A stretch of DNA of 32,715 bases from the NCBI GenBank assembly GCA_017626135.1, contig JAGAJI010000009.1, forward strand, positions 1 to 32,715. The letters are read 5' to 3'. Position numbers and translations under genes: made by a program. The stretch comes from Clostridia bacterium (lineage in GTDB: Bacteria > Bacillota > Clostridia > Christensenellales > Borkfalkiaceae). Below, piece after piece: positions 23,289 to 31,561 of this stretch (position 1 is its first letter; each line of letters opens with the position of its first letter). The notes under the pieces are model-generated. The model was not told the origin of the DNA. It saw only the letters and a list, made by a program, of their open reading frames with translations, and did not search any database.

Positions 23289-24146
23289 ATGAAGATCGCA
23301 TTTTTAGGGCCGGAAGGCAGTTATTCACATTTGGCGGCAAAGGCGTTTTTGCAGACGGAGAGTACGGAGAAATCGGTGCCCGGTAGCTGGGACGAGTGTA
23401 TTCCCTTCCGCAATTTCCCCGAGGTGCTCGACGCGGTGGCGTACGGCAGAGTAGACGGGGCGGCGGTGCCCATTGAAAACAGCTTGCAGGGGGGCGTGTC
23501 GCAAAACCTCGACCTGTTGCAGGCAACCGAGGATTTGTACGCCGTCAAGGAGTACGTCCTTTCCATCGAGCACCGTCTGGTGTACAAGGAAGGAGTCTCG
23601 CCGAGCGAAATCGGCAGGGTGTATTCCCACCGTCAGGCGCTCGACCAGTGCTCGCGGTATCTGGACAGAGAAATGCCCTTTGCGTCCCTTCGGGAAACGG
23701 AATCGACGGCGTTCGGTCTGACGAAGGCTATGGAGGACGATTCGGGCAAGAGCGCCGCGATCGTCGGCTCGCACGTGGTGCGTCTGCGCAACGGATTCGT
23801 CATGGGCGAGGAATGTATTTCGGACGAGAAGAACAACTTCACCCATTTCCTGCTCGTCAAGAAGGGCGCAAAGCGTCTGCCTGCGCATAGCAACAGAATC
23901 TTCTTCTCCGCCGTTTGTCCGCACAGAAAGGGGAGTCTCGTCGAACTTTTGCAGGTGATTGCGAAATATGATATCAATATGACGAAAATCGAAAGCCGCC
24001 CCGTAAAGGAGCGTCCCGGCAATTTCCGTTTCTTCATCGAGGCGGATTGCGACGTCGGCGACGAAAAGGTGCAGGAAATGATTTCCGCCATTCGGAAGAA
24101 TACGTTGGAGTGTAAGCTGCTCGGCGCGTACGACGCAGGAAAATAA
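23289..24146 (+). CDS. pheA: Prephenate dehydratase
   Basis: This converts prephenate to phenylpyruvate in phenylalanine synthesis. The 285-residue protein has the dehydratase domain (about 1-185, beginning IAFLGPEGSYSHLAA, with VPIENSLQGGVSQNLDLL) and a C-terminal ACT regulatory domain (about 200-280, with KGSLVELLQVIA and KIESRPVKERPG, the Phe-binding ESRP). There is no chorismate mutase domain. The usual TRF catalytic motif reads T-H-F (NNFTHFLLV), with the Thr kept and Arg replaced by His. I chose ATG 23289, after AGAGAGG, over the longer open frame. It is likely feedback-inhibited by phenylalanine. It completes a two-gene aromatic unit. Confidence 0.94.
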   Translation: MKIAFLGPEGSYSHLAAKAFLQTESTEKSVPGSWDECIPFRNFPEVLDAVAYGRVDGAAVPIENSLQGGVSQNLDLLQATEDLYAVKEYVLSIEHRLVYKEGVSPSEIGRVYSHRQALDQCSRYLDREMPFASLRETESTAFGLTKAMEDDSGKSAAIVGSHVVRLRNGFVMGEECISDEKNNFTHFLLVKKGAKRLPAHSNRIFFSAVCPHRKGSLVELLQVIAKYDINMTKIESRPVKERPGNFRFFIEADCDVGDEKVQEMISAIRKNTLECKLLGAYDAGK

Positions 24147-24215
24147 AAAACCTGAATAAGCATTTCAACGCGTACATGGTAGGGCTCTTTACATAATTTA
24201 GGGGGAGAGAAGGCT

Positions 24216-25031
24216 ATGAAAAAACTCGGTTTGGCGTTGGGAGCAGGCGGCGCTCGCGGTATCGCGCACGTCGGATTTTTACAGGCGTTGGAAGAGGCGG
24301 GGATTCACCCCGACTATATCACGGGCTCGTCGATGGGCTCGGTCGTGGGCGGAGCGTACGCCATGGGCGTTCCCTTGCGCGATTTGAAAAGGGGGGTGGA
24401 GAGTCTGCGGCTTTTGGACCTTCTCACACACTCCACGCAAAAGGGCGGTTTGTTCGGCACGAAAAAGATGCGCGCGCTTTTGGGAAAATATATCGGCGAC
24501 AAGCGATTTGAAGAGGCGAAAATTCCCTTCCGTTGCGTGGCGGTGGATATGCTTACGCAAGAGGTCGTGGAATTTTCCTCGGGGAGTATCTTAGACGCCA
24601 TCGTCGCGTCCTCGTCCATTCCCGGCGTCTTTCATCCGTTGGAGAAGGACGGCATGAGACTTATCGACGGCGGCGTTCTGGAACGGGTCCCTGCGATGCG
24701 CCTCAAAGACATGGGGGCGGACGTCGTCGTGGCGGTGGACGTATTGGGAACGCTTACGGCGAGCGAACGGATCCCCGGCACCATCGGGGTTTTGTTGGAA
24801 ACGTACGACGTGACGAATAATTATATCACGCGGCAGTATCGGGAAAGGTACGCCGACGATATTGATTTTTGGTTGGAACCCGAGCTTGGCGATATGAACC
24901 AGTACAGTTTGAAACGGGTGAAGTTCGCCATGGAAAAGGGGTACGAGCTGGGCAAAGAGTACGCCCCGAAAATTGCCAAATTGCTCAAATCCCAAAGCGG
25001 TAAATACCGCGTCGCGATATTCAAAAAATAA
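24216..25031 (+). CDS. Patatin-like phospholipase / esterase (RssA-YchK-like)
   Basis: A 271-residue serine acyl hydrolase. The oxyanion motif GAGGARGIAHVG (about 9-20), the nucleophile S39 in TGSSMGS, and the catalytic D151 in IDGGVLE form the patatin Ser-Asp dyad. There is no signal peptide or membrane anchor, so it is probably cytosolic or membrane-associated. The substrate is unknown. The ATG follows GGGGGAG. The 69-bp gap before it contains no clear promoter. RarA follows 19 bp after its stop. Similar compact patatins are common next to housekeeping genes in Clostridia. Confidence 0.92.
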   Translation: MKKLGLALGAGGARGIAHVGFLQALEEAGIHPDYITGSSMGSVVGGAYAMGVPLRDLKRGVESLRLLDLLTHSTQKGGLFGTKKMRALLGKYIGDKRFEEAKIPFRCVAVDMLTQEVVEFSSGSILDAIVASSSIPGVFHPLEKDGMRLIDGGVLERVPAMRLKDMGADVVVAVDVLGTLTASERIPGTIGVLLETYDVTNNYITRQYRERYADDIDFWLEPELGDMNQYSLKRVKFAMEKGYELGKEYAPKIAKLLKSQSGKYRVAIFKK

Positions 25032-25050
25032 GACGAAGTAAGAGAAAACG

Positions 25051-26358
25051 ATGGATTTATTTGATTTTAACGACAACGAAGAAAAGGCGAAACCGCTTGC
25101 CGAGCGTATGCGCGCCAACTCCTTGGAGGAATTTATCGGGCAGAAGCACATCGTTGCGGAGGGCTCGCTTTTGCGCCGTGCGATCGCGACGGATCGTTTG
25201 GGGAGTTGCATTTTCTGGGGGCCTCCCGGTTGCGGGAAAACCACCCTCGCCAACGTCATCGCCCTGCGCACGAACGGGGAGTTCATCAAACTGAACGCCG
25301 TCAACGCCGGAGTGGCGGACGTGAAAAGGGCGGTGGAACAGGCACGGGATAATCTCAAACTGTTCAACAAGCGCACCTATCTGCTCTTGGACGAATGTCA
25401 CCGTTTTAACAAGACGCAGAGCGATTCTCTCCTGCCTGCCATCGAGCAGGGCACGATCATCTTCATCGGCTCCACGACGGAAAATCCCTACGCGTCGATG
25501 ACGCCGGCAATCGTGTCGAGATGTCGGGTATTCGAGTTCAAGCGTCTGACCAAAGAGGACATCGTGGACGCCCTGCATAAGGCGATCAAAAATCGGCACA
25601 AGGGCTTGGGCAAACAAAACGTTACGGTGGACGAGGACGCCGTCGAACACATCGCTAACGTGGCGGGCGGAGACCTTCGTTCGGCGTACAACGCCTTGGA
25701 GCTCGCCGCATTGACGACGACGCCCGACGGGGAAGGAAAGGTGCACGTCACCCTCGCCGACGCCGAGCAGTCCATTCAGAGAAAGGCGCTCTCCTACAAC
25801 GAGGATTCCTATTACGACTTTCTCTCCGCTTTCTGCAAATCTTTGCGCGGGAGTGACGCAAACGCCGCGCTCTACTACGCGATGCGGCTTTTGGAGGGTG
25901 GGTGCGACCCCATGTTGGTGGCACGCCGACTGGTCGTACATTCCGCCGAGGACGTGGGGATGGCGGACCCGAGGGCGTTGCAGGTGGCGACGTCCGCCAT
26001 GTACGCCTTGGAGAAGATCGGTTATCCCGAGGCTCGCATTCCTTTGGCGGAGGCGATCATCTACGTGTGCGAGGCGGAGAAGAGCAACTCGGTGGTAAAC
26101 GCGATGTACGCGGCGGTCGAGGACGCGCGCAACGCCCGTGACGACAACGTGCCTCCCTACCTCAAAGACAATAGCTACGGGAGCAAGGAGGACAAGGCGA
26201 ACGGCAAAGCGTATAAGTATCCGCACAACTACGGCGGCTACGTGGAACAGCAGTATTTGCCCGACTCCCTGAAGGACAAAATCTACTACGTGCCCGGGCA
26301 GAACGGCTACGAAAACGAAGTGAAGGAAATTCGCAAAAGAAAGGGTAAAAAACAATAA
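25051..26358 (+). CDS. rarA: Replication-associated recombination protein A (AAA+ ATPase)
   Basis: A 435-residue MgsA/RarA clamp-loader-like ATPase acting at stalled replication forks. The Walker A motif GPPGCGKTT is at residues 57-65, Walker B is in LLLDECHRFNKTQ, and sensor 1 is in FIGSTTENPYASM. The C-terminal tetramerisation region carries ALYYAMRLLEGGCDPMLVAR and HNYGGYVEQQYLPD, typical of the family. The ATG lies after a weak AAGTAAGAG site. The gene is full length. It is followed 36 bp later by nrdR, whose own ribosome site is AAAGGA. Confidence 0.96.
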   Translation: MDLFDFNDNEEKAKPLAERMRANSLEEFIGQKHIVAEGSLLRRAIATDRLGSCIFWGPPGCGKTTLANVIALRTNGEFIKLNAVNAGVADVKRAVEQARDNLKLFNKRTYLLLDECHRFNKTQSDSLLPAIEQGTIIFIGSTTENPYASMTPAIVSRCRVFEFKRLTKEDIVDALHKAIKNRHKGLGKQNVTVDEDAVEHIANVAGGDLRSAYNALELAALTTTPDGEGKVHVTLADAEQSIQRKALSYNEDSYYDFLSAFCKSLRGSDANAALYYAMRLLEGGCDPMLVARRLVVHSAEDVGMADPRALQVATSAMYALEKIGYPEARIPLAEAIIYVCEAEKSNSVVNAMYAAVEDARNARDDNVPPYLKDNSYGSKEDKANGKAYKYPHNYGGYVEQQYLPDSLKDKIYYVPGQNGYENEVKEIRKRKGKKQ

Positions 26359-26394
26359 ACGGCGGTACCATGTACGCGTTGAAAGGAAAAAACT

Positions 26395-26871
26395 ATGAAA
26401 TGTTTATATTGTAACTGTACGGAAAATAAAGTGGTGGACTCCCGCGCGGCGGACGAGGATAACGCCATTCGGCGCCGCAGGGAATGCGTGGGTTGCGGAC
26501 GTAGGTTTACCACCTACGAAACCATCGAATTCACCCCCGTCGTGGTGGTGAAAAACAACGGGATGCGGCAGTCCTACAATCCCGACAAAATTCGCAACGG
26601 GATCATCAAGTCCTGCGAAAAACGCCCCGTGCCCATTCAGGTCATCGACGATATGGTGGCGGATATTTCCAAGGAGATCTACAACAGCATGGAGAGTGAG
26701 GTCACGACCAAAAAAATCGGCGAGATGGTCATGGAGCGGCTGAAAAAGGTGGACGAAGTGGCGTACGTGCGCTATGCGTCGGTGTATCGCTCCTTCAAGG
26801 ATTTGAGCTCGTTTATGGCGGAACTCAAACAGATGATGAAAGCGGAAAAGAAGAAACATGACGACGCATAA
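26395..26871 (+). CDS. nrdR: Transcriptional repressor NrdR
   Basis: An ATP/dATP-sensing repressor of ribonucleotide reductase genes. The N-terminal zinc ribbon uses C3, C6, C31 and C34 (MKCLYCNC and ECVGCGRRF). The ATP-cone domain runs from about 48 to 140 (VVVKNNGMRQSYNPDKI). The 158-residue length is typical. No ribonucleotide reductase gene or NrdR-box pair is evident in this window, so its targets are elsewhere. It overlaps ispG by 14 bp. Confidence 0.97.
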   Translation: MKCLYCNCTENKVVDSRAADEDNAIRRRRECVGCGRRFTTYETIEFTPVVVVKNNGMRQSYNPDKIRNGIIKSCEKRPVPIQVIDDMVADISKEIYNSMESEVTTKKIGEMVMERLKKVDEVAYVRYASVYRSFKDLSSFMAELKQMMKAEKKKHDDA

Positions 26872-27922
26872 TCAAACGACCCGCCCCGTTCTCGTCGGCG
26901 GCGTAACACTGGGCGGCGGCGCGGGGATCAAAATTCAATCGATGACGACGACGAAAACGTCGGACGTAGCAAGGACGGTGAAACAAATCACCGCCCTTCA
27001 AAATAGCGGTTGCGAGATCGTGCGCGTGGCGGTTGCGGACGAAGGGGACGCGCTCGCCCTGACGAAGATCAAGGAGCAGATCCGCATTCCCCTCGTGGCG
27101 GATATCCACTTTTCCCCCAAGCTCGCGGTACTGGCGATCGAGCACGGCGCGGACAAGATCCGCATCAACCCCGGCAATATCGGCGGCGAGCAGGAAATTA
27201 AGTACGTGGCGGACTGCGTCAGGGCGCACCGTATTCCCGTGCGCGTGGGTTCGAACACGGGGAGCATCGAAAAACGTTTTCTCGAAAAGTACGGCAGGAG
27301 TGCGCAAGCTCTGGTGGAGAGCGCCCTCTACAACGTGCGCCTTTTGGAGAAATTCGGGGTGGAAGATATCGTCGTTTCGGTGAAGGCTTCGGACGTGCCA
27401 ACGACGGTGAACGCGTACATGGGTATCGCAAAATGCGTAAATTACCCCCTGCACCTCGGCGTGACGGAGTCGGGCACGAAGGAGCTCGGGCTCACCAAAT
27501 CCGCCGTTGGGATCGGGAGTTTGCTCTTGCAGGGGATCGGGGATACCATTCGCGTATCCCTCGCCGATGACCCCGTGGAAGAGGTGTATGCGGCGAAAAA
27601 TATTCTGCGCGCGTGCGGGCTGGAAAAGGACTACGTCGAGGTGGTGGCTTGTCCCACGTGCGGTCGTTGCGAATGGGAGAGCATGGCGCTTGCGGAAAAG
27701 GTGACCGCCTTCGTCCGCCCCTATCGGAAGCGGTTGAAAATCGCCGTGATGGGTTGCGTGGTGAACGGCCCGGGCGAGGCGATGGACGCGGATTTGGGGA
27801 TTGCCGGCGGCAAGAACGGCTGCCTTCTGTTCAAGAAGGGCGAGGTCTATAAGAAGGTGCCCGCCGAAGTGGCGGAAGAAGAATTTTTTAAGGAAATCAA
27901 GGTGTTGTTAGATGGCGAGTAG
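26858..27922 (+). CDS. ispG: 4-hydroxy-3-methylbut-2-en-1-yl diphosphate synthase
   Basis: A [4Fe-4S] enzyme of the methylerythritol phosphate isoprenoid pathway, turning MEcPP into HMBPP. The N-terminal TIM barrel carries SMTTTKTSD and IRINPGNIGG. The C-terminal cluster ligands are C265, C268 (CPTCGRC) and C300 with E307 (GCVVNGPGE). At 354 residues it is the usual Firmicutes form. The ATG at 26858 lies inside the end of nrdR, behind a purine-rich but weak site. Its stop overlaps the start of the PolC-like gene by 11 bp. The order ispG-polC-rimP is the standard Firmicutes order. Confidence 0.97.
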   Translation: MTTHNQTTRPVLVGGVTLGGGAGIKIQSMTTTKTSDVARTVKQITALQNSGCEIVRVAVADEGDALALTKIKEQIRIPLVADIHFSPKLAVLAIEHGADKIRINPGNIGGEQEIKYVADCVRAHRIPVRVGSNTGSIEKRFLEKYGRSAQALVESALYNVRLLEKFGVEDIVVSVKASDVPTTVNAYMGIAKCVNYPLHLGVTESGTKELGLTKSAVGIGSLLLQGIGDTIRVSLADDPVEEVYAAKNILRACGLEKDYVEVVACPTCGRCEWESMALAEKVTAFVRPYRKRLKIAVMGCVVNGPGEAMDADLGIAGGKNGCLLFKKGEVYKKVPAEVAEEEFFKEIKVLLDGE

Positions 27923-29486
27923 ATTGCGGGAATATTTGGAGGAAATTCGCGAGTGCGAGGGCTTGCGGAACGCCATTCTGTGCGGAATCAGCGTGAGCAA
28001 GAAGGAAAACGCGGCGGAATTTTTCCTCGTGACGGACAAGACGTACACGATCCGCGACGAGGCGGCGGCGCGCAGTATCGGCGAAAAATATCTGCCCGAA
28101 GGCATGAGCGCGAAGGTGAAGATCGTGAAGCGGGTCCCCGATAAGGACGGGCTCAAAACGCGTATTTTCGAGTACGTGCAAAAGGCGTTTCCTGCGGCGT
28201 CTGCTTTTTTGGAACCGCAGAATATCGAGGTGGAGATGCTCACGAGCGGCGCCAACTTTTTCATGGACGTCGCCGCGGGCGAACAGACCCTTTTCACGTC
28301 GGGAAAAATCCTCGACGAGGTAAGCAGGTATTTGTCGAGCGTCTATTGCGGCAGTTTTTACGGGAACGTGCGCATCGTGGAAAAGGCGGCGCCCGACGCC
28401 TCCATTTTGGAGGAGATTCCCGAGGATATGGAGGAGACGGAACACGTGGAGATCCGCCGTTTCCCCATCGCGGACTACGAGAAGATCGACGGATTCGACG
28501 AGCCCTTGAAGACCGCCGTGTACCTTGCCGACCGACAGGCGGTGGACGGGCCGTACAACGTGTGTGGCACGATCAGTTATATCGAAGAAATCGAGTATAC
28601 CAAGCACAACGAAACGACGGGCGAGGACGTGCAGAAGACTCGCTTTTCCATTGCGTTGACGGACGATACGGGAATCCTCCGCACCACCTATTTTCCCAAG
28701 AAAGCGACGGTGGAGAAGGTGCGCAAGCTCAAAGTCGGGGACAAGGTCGTCATCAGCGGCGCCAACGAGGAATACAAGGGGAACGTTTCCTTCAAAGCCT
28801 CCAAAATCAACTACGGCGCGCCGCCCGAGGGCTTTACCCCGCAGGCGAGAAAGGGAAAACCCGTGCCCAAGGCGTATCGGACGGTGTTCCCCGAGGCGTA
28901 CGTGGACTTCGCGCAGGCAGGATTGTTCGACGATTTGAGCAAGCCCAAACAGCTCAAAGACAACGTGTTCGTCGTGTTCGACTTGGAGACGACGGGACTC
29001 AACAACAACCCGGCGATGGGCAAGATGGATAAGATCATCGAGATCGGTGCGGTCAAGCTCGTGAACGGGGAGATGACGGAGAAATTCACTTCCTTCGTCG
29101 CCTGCAAGGAAAAGCTTTCAAGCGAGATCGTCAATCTGACGGGCATTCACGACGAGGATTTGTACGGCGCCCCCGAGGTGGACAAGGTGCTTGCGGACTT
29201 CTTCAAATTCACGGACGGAGCCATTCTCGTGGGGCACAACGTCAACTTCGACTACCATTTCGTGCACTATTACGGGGAACAAAGCGGCTATATGTTCGAC
29301 AAGAAACTGTACGACACCCTGCTTTTGGCACAGGACGTTTTGCGCGGCAGGCTGGCGAATTACAAGCTCAACACCGTCGCCGATCATTACGGGTTTACCT
29401 TCAATCATCACCGTGCGTTCGACGACGCGTGCGTTACGGCGAAGGTGTTTATCGAGCTCGTGAAAGCGAAAGGCAGACTCGATTGA
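27912..29486 (+). CDS. PolC-derived protein: N-terminal and OB domains plus DEDDh exonuclease, no PHP or polymerase
   Basis: This 524-residue protein sits where Firmicutes carry polC, between ispG and rimP, but it is about one third of PolC's usual length (about 1400-1450). Residues 1-180 resemble the PolC N-terminal regions, and about 190-310 form an OB fold (VCGTISYIEEIEY, IALTDDTGILRTTYFPK, VGDKVVISG). About 350-520 form a DEDDh 3'-5' exonuclease with all catalytic residues: D357 and E359 (FDLETTG), D447 (GHNVNFDYHF), H500 and D505 (HHRAFDDA). The PHP halves and all polymerase domains are missing, and the rimP promoter follows directly, so this is not a simple frameshift. A short FPEAY just before the exonuclease recalls a PolC PHP segment (inference). 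It may act as a proofreading subunit in trans, or in repair. Confidence 0.85.
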   Translation: MASRLREYLEEIRECEGLRNAILCGISVSKKENAAEFFLVTDKTYTIRDEAAARSIGEKYLPEGMSAKVKIVKRVPDKDGLKTRIFEYVQKAFPAASAFLEPQNIEVEMLTSGANFFMDVAAGEQTLFTSGKILDEVSRYLSSVYCGSFYGNVRIVEKAAPDASILEEIPEDMEETEHVEIRRFPIADYEKIDGFDEPLKTAVYLADRQAVDGPYNVCGTISYIEEIEYTKHNETTGEDVQKTRFSIALTDDTGILRTTYFPKKATVEKVRKLKVGDKVVISGANEEYKGNVSFKASKINYGAPPEGFTPQARKGKPVPKAYRTVFPEAYVDFAQAGLFDDLSKPKQLKDNVFVVFDLETTGLNNNPAMGKMDKIIEIGAVKLVNGEMTEKFTSFVACKEKLSSEIVNLTGIHDEDLYGAPEVDKVLADFFKFTDGAILVGHNVNFDYHFVHYYGEQSGYMFDKKLYDTLLLAQDVLRGRLANYKLNTVADHYGFTFNHHRAFDDACVTAKVFIELVKAKGRLD

Positions 29487-29528
29487 CGGGAATTTGCAAA
29501 AAAATTTTGAAAAACGTGTAAAAAATAC

Positions 29529-29557
29529 TTGCTAAATTCGCATAATCATGTTATAAT
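29529..29557 (+). promoter_or_regulatory. Promoter of the rimP-nusA-infB operon
   Basis: TTGCTA (29529-29534), a 17-bp spacer, and a consensus TATAAT (29552-29557). The predicted start near 29564 gives a leader of about 67 nt before rimP, containing the hairpin at 29586-29612. Confidence 0.87.
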
Positions 29558-29585
29558 GTAGATACTTAATAGTTCAGAAATGAGT

Positions 29586-29612
29586 ATTGAGAGTGGTCTT
29601 GCCACTCTCAAT
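29586..29612 (+). promoter_or_regulatory. Leader hairpin upstream of rimP
   Basis: A perfect 11-bp inverted repeat, ATTGAGAGTGG / CCACTCTCAAT (29586-29596 with 29602-29612, loop TCTTG), lies in the 5' leader between the promoter and the rimP ribosome site. There is no T run, so it is not a plain terminator. Similar hairpins precede rimP in other Firmicutes as I recall; a role in message stability or NusA/RimP feedback is possible but unproven. Confidence 0.7.
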
Positions 29613-29630
29613 CTTCATGTTAGGAGAAAA

Positions 29631-30104
29631 ATGAAGATCAAATCCATTGAAGAAATTCTTTCCGCCGTGCAGCCGATCGCGGACGAACAGTCCGTGGAAA
29701 TCGTGGAAATTCAATTCAAGCAGGGGAAAGATCCCGCGCTCACCTTCTTCATCGACACGGAAGGGGGCGTCGATCTCGACACTTGCGAACGGTTCCACCG
29801 CGCGGTCGACGTCCTTTTGGACGACCTCGATCCCACCTTCGGCGCACCCTATACCCTCAACGTTTCCAGCCCGGGGCTCGACCGTCCTTTCAAGACGGAC
29901 AGGGACTATCAAAAGGCGATGGGGCAAAAAGTGGAAGTCAGGCTGTTCGCGCCCATGCAGGGCAAGAAGCTGTTCGAAGGGGTACTCAAAGGCCACGACG
30001 AAAACTGCGTATATATCGAAGACAAGGGCGAAGAGCTCAAATTCGAAAAGAGCAAGATTGCAAAAATCAACCGCGCCATCGATTTCGACGCGCTCGGCTT
30101 GTAA
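29631..30104 (+). CDS. rimP: Ribosome maturation factor RimP
   Basis: A 157-residue factor for 30S subunit maturation. It has the YhbC-like N-terminal domain, with FFIDTEGGVDLDTCERFHRA and YTLNVSSPGLDRPFK, and the C-terminal Sm-like domain (KKLFEGVLKGHDENCVYIED). I chose ATG 29631 because it follows AGGAGAAAA; the frame is open from 29580, but that start would place the leader hairpin inside the coding region. It is followed 45 bp later by nusA. First gene of the transcription/translation operon. Confidence 0.96.
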   Translation: MKIKSIEEILSAVQPIADEQSVEIVEIQFKQGKDPALTFFIDTEGGVDLDTCERFHRAVDVLLDDLDPTFGAPYTLNVSSPGLDRPFKTDRDYQKAMGQKVEVRLFAPMQGKKLFEGVLKGHDENCVYIEDKGEELKFEKSKIAKINRAIDFDALGL

Positions 30105-30149
30105 TCGGAACAACATATTTTACGAAAATTGATTAGGAGATATAGACAC

Positions 30150-31241
30150 ATGGAAAACAAAGAGTTTTTTGCGGCGCTTAGCGATTTGGTAAAGGAAAAG
30201 GGAATCAGCCGAGAAGCGTTTATCACGACGCTTGAAAACGCGCTTGCATCTGCGTACAAAAAGCAATTTGACGGCGGCGCGGAAGTTGCCGTATCGTTGG
30301 ACGCGGAAAGAGGTACGATCGAATTCCGTGCAACCCGCTACGTCGTGGAAGAAGTAGAGGATAAGGACAAGGAAATTTCCTTGGAGGACGCGCAGGAACT
30401 CAATCCTGCCTATCAGGTCGGCGACACCATCGTCACCAACTTCATTCCCAAGGATTTCGGGCGTATTGCCGCGCAGACCGCCAAGCAGGTCATCTTGCAG
30501 AAATTGCACGAAGCGGAACGGGACAACACCTTCTCCGAATTTTCGGATAAGGAAGGGGAGCTCATGGAGGGCGTCATTCGCAAAATCGACGACCGCAACG
30601 TATACGTGGAGCTCGGCGACAAGAAGATCGAAGGGGTGATGCCTCCGCAGGATCGCGTCCCCACCGAGAAATACAATTTGGGAGATACCCTCAAAGTATT
30701 CGTAAAACGGGTGAAGAACAACGGCAGAAACTCGCAGATCGTCGTTTCCCGTACGGCGCAGGGGCTCGTCAAGAAACTGTTTGAAGAGCAGGTTCCCGAA
30801 ATCGCGCAGGGCGTCGTGGAAATCAAGGAGATCGCGCGCGAACCCGGTCACCGTACGAAGATGGCGATCGTCTCCACGGACGCTCGCGTAGACGCCGTCG
30901 GCGCGTGCGTAGGCAACCGCGGCGCGAGAGTCAACGCAGTCGTGCAGGAGCTCGGCGGCGAAAAGATCGACATCATCACCTGGAGCGAAGACCCCTTGGC
31001 GTTCATCTATAAAGCGCTTTCCCCCGCTACGGTCCTTTCCGTGACGGCGAAAGGGGAGAAGAGCGCCATCGCCATCGTGCCCGACGACAAGCTTTCGCTC
31101 GCCATCGGCAGAGACGGTCAGAACGCAAGATTAGCAGCCCGCCTCACCGGTTGGAAGATCGACGTCAAGAGCGCGTCTTCCCCCGAAGCGCAGGAAATCT
31201 TGGCGCAGATCGAAGCGGAAGCAGACGAAGGGGAAGAATAA
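30150..31241 (+). CDS. nusA: Transcription termination/antitermination factor NusA
   Basis: This RNA polymerase-binding factor is involved in pausing, termination and antitermination. The 363-residue protein has the N-terminal RNAP-binding domain (about 1-125), an S1 domain (about 130-200, with GVIRKIDDRNVYVELGDKKI), and two KH domains (with VGACVGNRGARVNAVVQELG and LAIGRDGQNARLAARLTGW). There are no C-terminal acidic repeats, as usual for Firmicutes. The ATG at 30150 follows AGGAG at 30135-30139; an upstream TTG in the same frame at 30129 lies before that site and is rejected. Confidence 0.98.
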   Translation: MENKEFFAALSDLVKEKGISREAFITTLENALASAYKKQFDGGAEVAVSLDAERGTIEFRATRYVVEEVEDKDKEISLEDAQELNPAYQVGDTIVTNFIPKDFGRIAAQTAKQVILQKLHEAERDNTFSEFSDKEGELMEGVIRKIDDRNVYVELGDKKIEGVMPPQDRVPTEKYNLGDTLKVFVKRVKNNGRNSQIVVSRTAQGLVKKLFEEQVPEIAQGVVEIKEIAREPGHRTKMAIVSTDARVDAVGACVGNRGARVNAVVQELGGEKIDIITWSEDPLAFIYKALSPATVLSVTAKGEKSAIAIVPDDKLSLAIGRDGQNARLAARLTGWKIDVKSASSPEAQEILAQIEAEADEGEE

Positions 31242-31288
31242 GATCTTCTTTGCGTCCGCTCGTAAGCAAATAAAATCAGGAGGTCGCT

Positions 31289-31561
31289 ATGCCGAAAACG
31301 AAGAAAATTCCCATGCGTATGTGTATCGCCTGTCGGGAAATGAAACCCAAGTCGGAAATGACGCGCGTGGTCAGAAACGCGGAGGGAGAGATCGCGCTGG
31401 ATTTGACGGGCAAAGCGCCCGGGCGCGGCGCGTACGTATGCGCTGAGGAAGCGTGCTTGAAAAAGCTCACGGGAAAGAAACTCTTAAACAAAGCCTTTTC
31501 CGCCAACGTCGAGGAAGAAATTTACCGCGGCGTGGAGGAGGACGCGCTTGGAGAAAAGTAA
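31289..31561 (+). CDS. ylxR: YlxR family RNA-binding protein
   Basis: A 90-residue DUF448/YlxR protein. Signature motifs are RMCIACREMKPKSEMTRVVR and GKAPGRGAYVC. The family is small and basic, binds RNA, and has been linked to regulation or RNase P in recent work; the role here is inferred only from family and operon. The ATG follows a strong AGGAGG. It overlaps the next gene by 14 bp, keeping the standard nusA-ylxR-ylxQ-infB order. Confidence 0.95.
   Translation: MPKTKKIPMRMCIACREMKPKSEMTRVVRNAEGEIALDLTGKAPGRGAYVCAEEACLKKLTGKKLLNKAFSANVEEEIYRGVEEDALGEK

Noticed and set aside
25057..26355. A 432-codon open frame on the minus strand covering rarA
   Set aside because: It mirrors the whole rarA gene, which has Walker motifs and family signatures. 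The antisense product shows no motif.
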